Source: Thermoplasmatales archaeon ex4484_36
GTDB taxonomy: Archaea; Thermoplasmatota; Penumbrarchaeia; Penumbrarchaeales; EX4484-36
Length of the DNA: 9,848 bases
Direction: 5' to 3'
Assembly: GCA_002254765.1 (NCBI GenBank)
Contig: NJDV01000004.1
Location: forward strand, 1-9,848
In this document: positions 6,717-9,848 of the stretch, one piece after another
How positions within the stretch are numbered: position 1 is the first letter of the stretch
Layout: every line of letters begins with the position of its first letter
Position numbers and translations under genes: made by a program
The notes under the pieces: model-generated
The model's input: only the letters and a program-made list of their open reading frames with translations
The model's database searches: none
Told to the model about the DNA's origin: nothing

Positions 6717-8604
6717 GGATATCACCATGGACGAGCCTGGCAGGAGACTTCTCCTTCTAGGCAACGAGGCCATAGCAAGGGGGGCGATAGAAGCAGGGGT
6801 TCAGGTTGCAGCCACATACCCCGGGACGCCCTCCTCCGAGATAGGCAACACCCTTCACAGGGTCGCGAAGAGGGCGGGGATCTATTTTGAGTTCTCCACG
6901 AACGAGAAAGTGGCTATGGAGGTGGCTGGTGCCGCTGCTACGGCTGGGGTGAGAAGCCTTACCTTCATGAAGCATGTGGGCTTGAACGTGGCTTCGGACC
7001 CCTTCATGACAGTAGTCTACACAGGAGTGAGGGGGGGCCTGGTGGTGGTAACGGCGGACGACCCCCACGCCCACTCTTCACAGAACGAGCAGGACAACCG
7101 CTATTACGCACGCCTCTCGGGGGCCCCCATGGTGGAGCCCTCCCTCCCGCAGGAAGCTAAGGACCTTCTTCTCTACGCCTATGACATCTCAGAGAAATAC
7201 GAGATACCTGTCCTCTACCGGACCACAACGAGGCTCAACCACGCCCGGGGGGACGTTGCTCTGGGTCCGATAAGGAGGGAGAGAAGAAAGCCGAAATGGG
7301 AGAGGGATATCTCAAGGTTTGTGGTCGTGCCCGCTAACGCAAGAGTACGCCATGCCGAGCTTCTGAAGAAGATGGAGGCCCTTCAGGCGGAGGCAGAGCG
7401 GTGCCCCTTCAATCGGGTGGAGGTGTTCGGAGATGGGGAGAGAAGAGTGGGAATCATAACCTCTGGGGTCTCTTACAATTACGTGAGGGAGGCCCTTCAG
7501 AAGAGCACCTTCGGCACCTGTATCTCCGTCCTCAAACTCACCTTCACCTACCCTCTTCCCGTCAGCACGATATATGACTTCATGAAGGACAAAGACACTG
7601 TTATCGTAGTTGAGGAGCTTGAACCGGTCCTTGAGACGGACATCAAAGCCCTCGCCAAGGAAATGGAACTCACTGTCCCAATCCTAGGGAAGAGGGACGG
7701 CTACTTCCCGCGCGCACTTGAGTTTAATCCCGATATAGTATACTCAGGGATAGCGGCGGCCCTTGGTGAGGAGGTGAGTCTGGAGAGGATAGATTGGAAG
7801 GAGATTCCCCTGCCAACACGCCCACCAGCCCTCTGCCCCGGTTGTCCTCATAGGGGAACCTATTATGCCGTCAAGAAGGCTACTGGTGGTAAGGGTGTCT
7901 TCCCCACAGACATTGGCTGTTACACCCTTGGAATACAGCCCCCCTACCAGTTAGGGGACCTTCTATTCTGCATGGGCTCCTCCACAGGCACCCCTGGGGG
8001 CTTCTACAGGGCTCTCGGGGAGGACTCAGGCCCAATAATATCTTTCATAGGAGATTCCACATTCTTCCATACAGGGATCCCTGGGTTGATCAATGCCATT
8101 CATAATCGCCACAGGTTTGTTCTCGTCATCATGGACAATGCTACAACTGCTATGACTGGCCATCAACCCCACCCGGGTCTCCCCGTGGACGGTATGGGGG
8201 AACACGCTCCAGTGGTCTCCATTGAAAAGGTGGTGAAGGCCCTAGGAGTGGGCTTTGTCAAGGTGGTAAACCCCTTGAAGCTGGATGAGACTACAGAGGT
8301 CATCAAAGAGGCGATTGAGTACTCTAAGGAGAACGGTGTGGCAGTTGTGATAACCCGATATCCATGTGCTCTGCTCATCTTGAGGGAATACCGCCGCACC
8401 GGCAGGAAGGTCCCCCTCTGGCAGGTCGAGCAGGAGAAGTGCACCCGCTGCGGCATCTGCACGAAGGCTTTCGCCTGCCCCGCCTTCTGGGTGGATGAGG
8501 AGAACTATCCACACATAGACCCTGCACTCTGTGCCGGCTGCGGTGCATGTGAGCAGGTCTGTCCCTTTGGAGCAATCAAACCGGTTAAGGAGGTGGAAGA
8601 ATGA
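6709..8604 (+). CDS. iorA: Indolepyruvate:ferredoxin oxidoreductase, alpha subunit
   Basis: This is the large subunit of the enzyme that oxidatively decarboxylates aryl pyruvates (indolepyruvate, phenylpyruvate, hydroxyphenylpyruvate) from aromatic amino acid transamination to aryl-acetyl-CoA, reducing ferredoxin. Its 631 residues are typical. The N-terminal domain has LGNEAIARGAIEAGV and TYPGTPSSEIG (36-46). The middle is a transketolase-like region with LKLTFTYPLP. The thiamine half begins at LCPGCPHRGTYY (375-386) and contains GDSTFFHTGIPG (448-459) and MDNATTAMTG. The C-terminus is a ferredoxin domain with Cys578-x2-Cys581-x2-Cys584-x5-Cys590-Pro and the canonical Cys608, 611, 614, 618. 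The longer last spacing in the first cluster is a family trait. GGAGG at 6698-6702 lies 6 nt before the ATG, which overlaps the end of porB by 8 bp. An alternative ATG at 6727 is less well supported. Confidence 0.96.
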   Translation: MSEDITMDEPGRRLLLLGNEAIARGAIEAGVQVAATYPGTPSSEIGNTLHRVAKRAGIYFEFSTNEKVAMEVAGAAATAGVRSLTFMKHVGLNVASDPFMTVVYTGVRGGLVVVTADDPHAHSSQNEQDNRYYARLSGAPMVEPSLPQEAKDLLLYAYDISEKYEIPVLYRTTTRLNHARGDVALGPIRRERRKPKWERDISRFVVVPANARVRHAELLKKMEALQAEAERCPFNRVEVFGDGERRVGIITSGVSYNYVREALQKSTFGTCISVLKLTFTYPLPVSTIYDFMKDKDTVIVVEELEPVLETDIKALAKEMELTVPILGKRDGYFPRALEFNPDIVYSGIAAALGEEVSLERIDWKEIPLPTRPPALCPGCPHRGTYYAVKKATGGKGVFPTDIGCYTLGIQPPYQLGDLLFCMGSSTGTPGGFYRALGEDSGPIISFIGDSTFFHTGIPGLINAIHNRHRFVLVIMDNATTAMTGHQPHPGLPVDGMGEHAPVVSIEKVVKALGVGFVKVVNPLKLDETTEVIKEAIEYSKENGVAVVITRYPCALLILREYRRTGRKVPLWQVEQEKCTRCGICTKAFACPAFWVDEENYPHIDPALCAGCGACEQVCPFGAIKPVKEVEE

Positions 8605-9209
8605 AGGCCACTACCGTTGAGATAGTGGGCGTTGGCGGTCAGGGGGCCCTTTTCGTCGCCGGCATAATAGGTAACGCTGCCATTGAAGACGGCTTGCACG
8701 TCCTTATGTCTGAGATTCACGGAATGGCTCAGAGGGGTGGGGTGGTTTCCACCGTCATAAGGATAGGGGAGGAGGTCCACTCCCCCCTCTCTTTTTCCGA
8801 CGATGTGGACGTACTTCTCGGCTTCGAACCAGTGGAGGTCTATCGTGCTCGGGGGAGGCTCTCTAAGAAGACCGTTGTGATCATGAGTACAGACAGGGTA
8901 GTGCCCTTCACGGTGACAGCGGGATTGCAGGAGTACCCCTCGGTGGAGGAGGTTGTGGAGGAGATAAAGAGCAGGATACCTAACGTAATTACGCTCTCCT
9001 CAAGGGAGCTTGCCCTCAAGGCGGGAAATGCCCTAACCCAGAACGTTGTCATGCTGGGCGCCTTAAGTGCGTGCGGGCTTCTCCCAATCAAAAGGGAGAC
9101 CCTGATAGAGACCCTGAAGAAGAGAGTGAAGAGGAACTACGTCGATGTCAACCTTCGGGCATTTGAACTTGGAGAGGAAATGATGCGCTGCTGTGAGATA
9201 AAAAGGTGA
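8601..9209 (+). CDS. iorB: Indolepyruvate:ferredoxin oxidoreductase, beta subunit
   Basis: This small partner subunit of IorA belongs to the same fold family as the Por gamma subunit. The 202-residue protein opens with VEIVGVGGQGALFVAGIIG (glycine-rich GVGGQG at 10-15). It continues with SEIHGMAQRGGVVSTVIRIG, the invariant MAQRGG signature of IorB, and ends with NYVDVNLRAFELGEEM. No cysteine cluster motif is present, as expected for this subunit. Its ATG overlaps the iorA stop in an ATGA, with GGAGGTG (8589-8595) 5 nt upstream, so the two subunits are translationally coupled. It is the last gene of the unit, since no further gene follows for about 450 bp. IorB parallels PorC, so the operon encodes two relatives of this subunit, one at each end. 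Confidence 0.95.
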   Translation: MKATTVEIVGVGGQGALFVAGIIGNAAIEDGLHVLMSEIHGMAQRGGVVSTVIRIGEEVHSPLSFSDDVDVLLGFEPVEVYRARGRLSKKTVVIMSTDRVVPFTVTAGLQEYPSVEEVVEEIKSRIPNVITLSSRELALKAGNALTQNVVMLGALSACGLLPIKRETLIETLKKRVKRNYVDVNLRAFELGEEMMRCCEIKR

Positions 9210-9271
9210 ATACCCGCCAGAGCTCGAAGACTTAACATCTTTTCCGGCTCCTGACGAGAGGGTTCTGGGGG

Positions 9272-9290
9272 TATGTTTCATTATTTTATT
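9272..9290 (+). terminator. T-rich stretch, possible operon terminator
   Basis: About 65 bp after the iorB stop, the plus strand has clustered T runs (TATGTTTCATTATTTTATT). Archaeal RNA polymerase often terminates in such U-rich tracts without a strong hairpin. A shorter CTTTTCC (9239-9245) lies closer to the stop codon. Only base composition supports the call. Confidence 0.35.
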
Positions 9291-9325
9291 CCTGAGAAGG
9301 CGTTTGTTGGCACCGCCCATATTCC

Positions 9326-9491
9326 CTGACCGGAAACATTTTAGAACCACTTCATAATTTACGCATATGGTCAGAGGATGCCAGATTAAGGAACAATTTT
9401 AAGGGTGTAGCATCCACTGCAGTCTCCTGAAATAGGGAGGTGGTTAAGTTGACATCCTCACCCTCACAACAGAAAACTCCATATACTGTTG
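9326..9491. repeat. Cluster of short inverted repeats (possible structured RNA)
   Basis: Five short self-complementary pairs fall within 166 bp. They are CTGACC (9326-9331) with GGTCAG (9369-9374), GGATGC (9376-9381) with GCATCC (9410-9415), the palindrome ACTGCAGT (9416-9423), CTCCT (9424-9428) with GGGAG (9435-9439) around a 6-nt loop, and CAACAG (9467-9472) with CTGTTG (9486-9491). Successive placement without crossing would allow a chain of stem-loops. Each stem is short, so chance is a real alternative. Confidence 0.35.
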
Positions 9492-9529
9492 AAATCATAC
9501 CTTCTTTAACGGTGCTTTGCAGGCACTGA
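9449..9529 (+). other. Possible 26-residue small ORF with TTG start
   Basis: A TTG at 9449 follows the strong binding-site-like GGGAGGTGG (9435-9443) by 5 nt and opens 26 codons, ending in TGA. The predicted peptide begins MTSSPSQQKTPYTVEIIP and has no recognisable motif, membrane segment or signal. The same operon uses a TTG start for porD, so this start type is legitimate here. The binding site could be masked by pairing of CTCCT (9424-9428) with GGGAG. It may be a real small gene, a leader peptide or a gene relic. Only the initiation signal supports it. Confidence 0.25.
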
Positions 9530-9579
9530 GTAGGATGGTGTGTAGGGGAAGGTGGGGGGTGAGGGTTAAACGCAATTGG

Positions 9580-9653
9580 CATATAACTTTGCCAGATAAA
9601 GGGGTGAGTAAGGTATTGGAGGTGATGATAAGTACGTGTTAATATAAGAGGGG
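9580..9653 (+). promoter_or_regulatory. Promoter and leader region of the secreted-protein gene
   Basis: CATATAAC (9580-9587) could be the TATA element, with start near 9610 and a leader of about 50 nt. A second AT-rich box, TTAATATAAG (9639-9648), is too close to the ATG unless translation starts further in. GAGGGG (9648-9653) lies 5 nt before the ATG at 9659 and is the likely binding site. A stronger site, GGAGGTGAT (9618-9626), is not followed by any long frame. Confidence 0.4.
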
Positions 9654-9658
9654 TAGGG

Positions 9659-9848
9659 ATGAATATGACTGAGAATAGGAATGGTATTGTGGGTAGAGAG
9701 GGTGTTAAACGTATATTTGCGATCCCCCCTCCAAGTTATATCTTCTTAATTGTTTTACTATTAGTTATTACCCCAGTTGCGATGGGAGATATGAATCAGG
9801 ATGACAGAACGGTATTCACGGATGCCTCTGGGGATGTTTTTTCCGTCA
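9659..9848 (+). CDS. Secreted or membrane-anchored protein of unknown function (3'-truncated)
   Basis: The frame opens at ATG 9659, with an alternative ATG at 9665, and is still open at the window edge, giving 63 residues. The N-terminus reads as a Sec signal: a polar, weakly basic region ending in Lys17-Arg18, a hydrophobic core (IFLIVLLLVITPVAM, about residues 28-42) and a possible cleavage site after Gly43 (PVAMG/DMNQ). There is no lipobox cysteine. The mature part begins with an acidic stretch, DMNQDDRTVFTDASGDVFSV, too short to classify. Upstream in frame there is a stop and no other start codon, so the ATG at 9659 is the earliest possible start. It is separated from iorB by 449 bp and is probably a separate transcription unit. 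Base composition is more AT-rich than the operon. Confidence 0.7.
   Translation, partial: MNMTENRNGIVGREGVKRIFAIPPPSYIFLIVLLLVITPVAMGDMNQDDRTVFTDASGDVFSV

Larger units (their letters stand above)
9210..9658. other. 449-bp interval without a convincing gene
   Basis: No frame on either strand gives a protein I recognise. The interval contains, in order, a T-rich stretch after iorB, a set of short inverted repeats (9326-9491), a strong ribosome-binding-site-like GGGAGGTGG followed by a 26-codon TTG frame (9449-9529), and a G-rich purine tract (about 9533-9566). These are followed by a TATA-like CATATAAC (9580-9587) and a second binding-site-like GGAGGTGAT (9618-9626) with only a five-codon frame after it. 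The AT content is higher and codon-like periodicity is absent compared with the operon. It could hold a non-coding RNA, decayed genes, or long regulatory leaders for the secreted protein downstream. Confidence 0.6.

Noticed and set aside
3701..9209. CRISPR arrays, transposases, tRNA/rRNA genes or phage genes
   Set aside because: I looked for regularly spaced repeats, cloverleaf-like segments and mobile element proteins across the whole window and saw none. The only hint is the short element-end-like motif at 9447.
9063..9350. A 95-codon minus-strand frame overlapping the 3' end of iorB
   Set aside because: About half of it lies antisense to the well-supported iorB, and it shows no motif or plausible initiation signal.
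9352..9582. A 76-codon minus-strand frame across the gene-poor interval
   Set aside because: Its start has no ribosome binding site, the predicted protein (MPIAFNPHPPPSPTHHP...) is low in complexity at the N-terminus because it reads the G-rich tract backwards, and no family features are visible.

Overview
The window looks like chromosomal DNA from an anaerobic, probably thermophilic, archaeon, most likely a euryarchaeote. Four things point that way. There is a four-subunit (gamma-delta-alpha-beta) 2-oxoacid:ferredoxin oxidoreductase next to an indolepyruvate:ferredoxin oxidoreductase. AT-rich TATA-like boxes sit upstream of genes where bacterial -35/-10 pairs would be expected. Arginine is coded mostly by AGG/AGA. 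The cytosolic PAS-PAS-GAF histidine kinase has an HDILN-type H-box common in euryarchaea. Shine-Dalgarno sequences of the GGAGGTG type precede most operon genes, and one start codon is TTG. The exact lineage cannot be read from the sequence.

Layout. Bases 1-684 hold the 3' part of purQ (purine biosynthesis), cut by the window edge. It converges on a large minus-strand sensor histidine kinase (757-2682). A 124-bp divergent promoter region with two small palindromes separates the kinase from a plus-strand Sir2 family NAD-dependent deacylase (2807-3562). A new TATA-like element and a GC-rich, foldable leader (about 3571-3705) precede a tightly packed six-gene unit. Its genes are porC (gamma), porD (delta, TTG start), porA (alpha), porB (beta), iorA and iorB, running from 3706 to 9209 with gaps or overlaps of -8 to +13 bp. 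A 449-bp stretch without a convincing gene (9210-9658) follows, holding several short inverted repeats, a G-rich tract and ribosome-binding-site-like sequences without a clear gene. The window ends inside a new reading frame that starts with a signal peptide (9659 onward).

How the genes work together. PorCDAB would oxidatively decarboxylate pyruvate and/or branched-chain 2-oxoacids to acyl-CoA. IorAB would do the same for aryl pyruvates derived from aromatic amino acids. Both pass electrons to ferredoxin. Their co-transcription suggests an amino-acid or peptide catabolic unit supplying acyl-CoA and reduced ferredoxin. The neighbouring sirtuin could remove acyl groups from proteins, and the kinase could sense redox or ligand state, but these links rest only on proximity.

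Most of the window is well-understood metabolism. I did not find a convincing new defence, mobile or otherwise exotic system. The items most worth a second look are the structured leader of the oxidoreductase operon, the acyl-pocket residues of the sirtuin, and the unexplained 9210-9658 interval.
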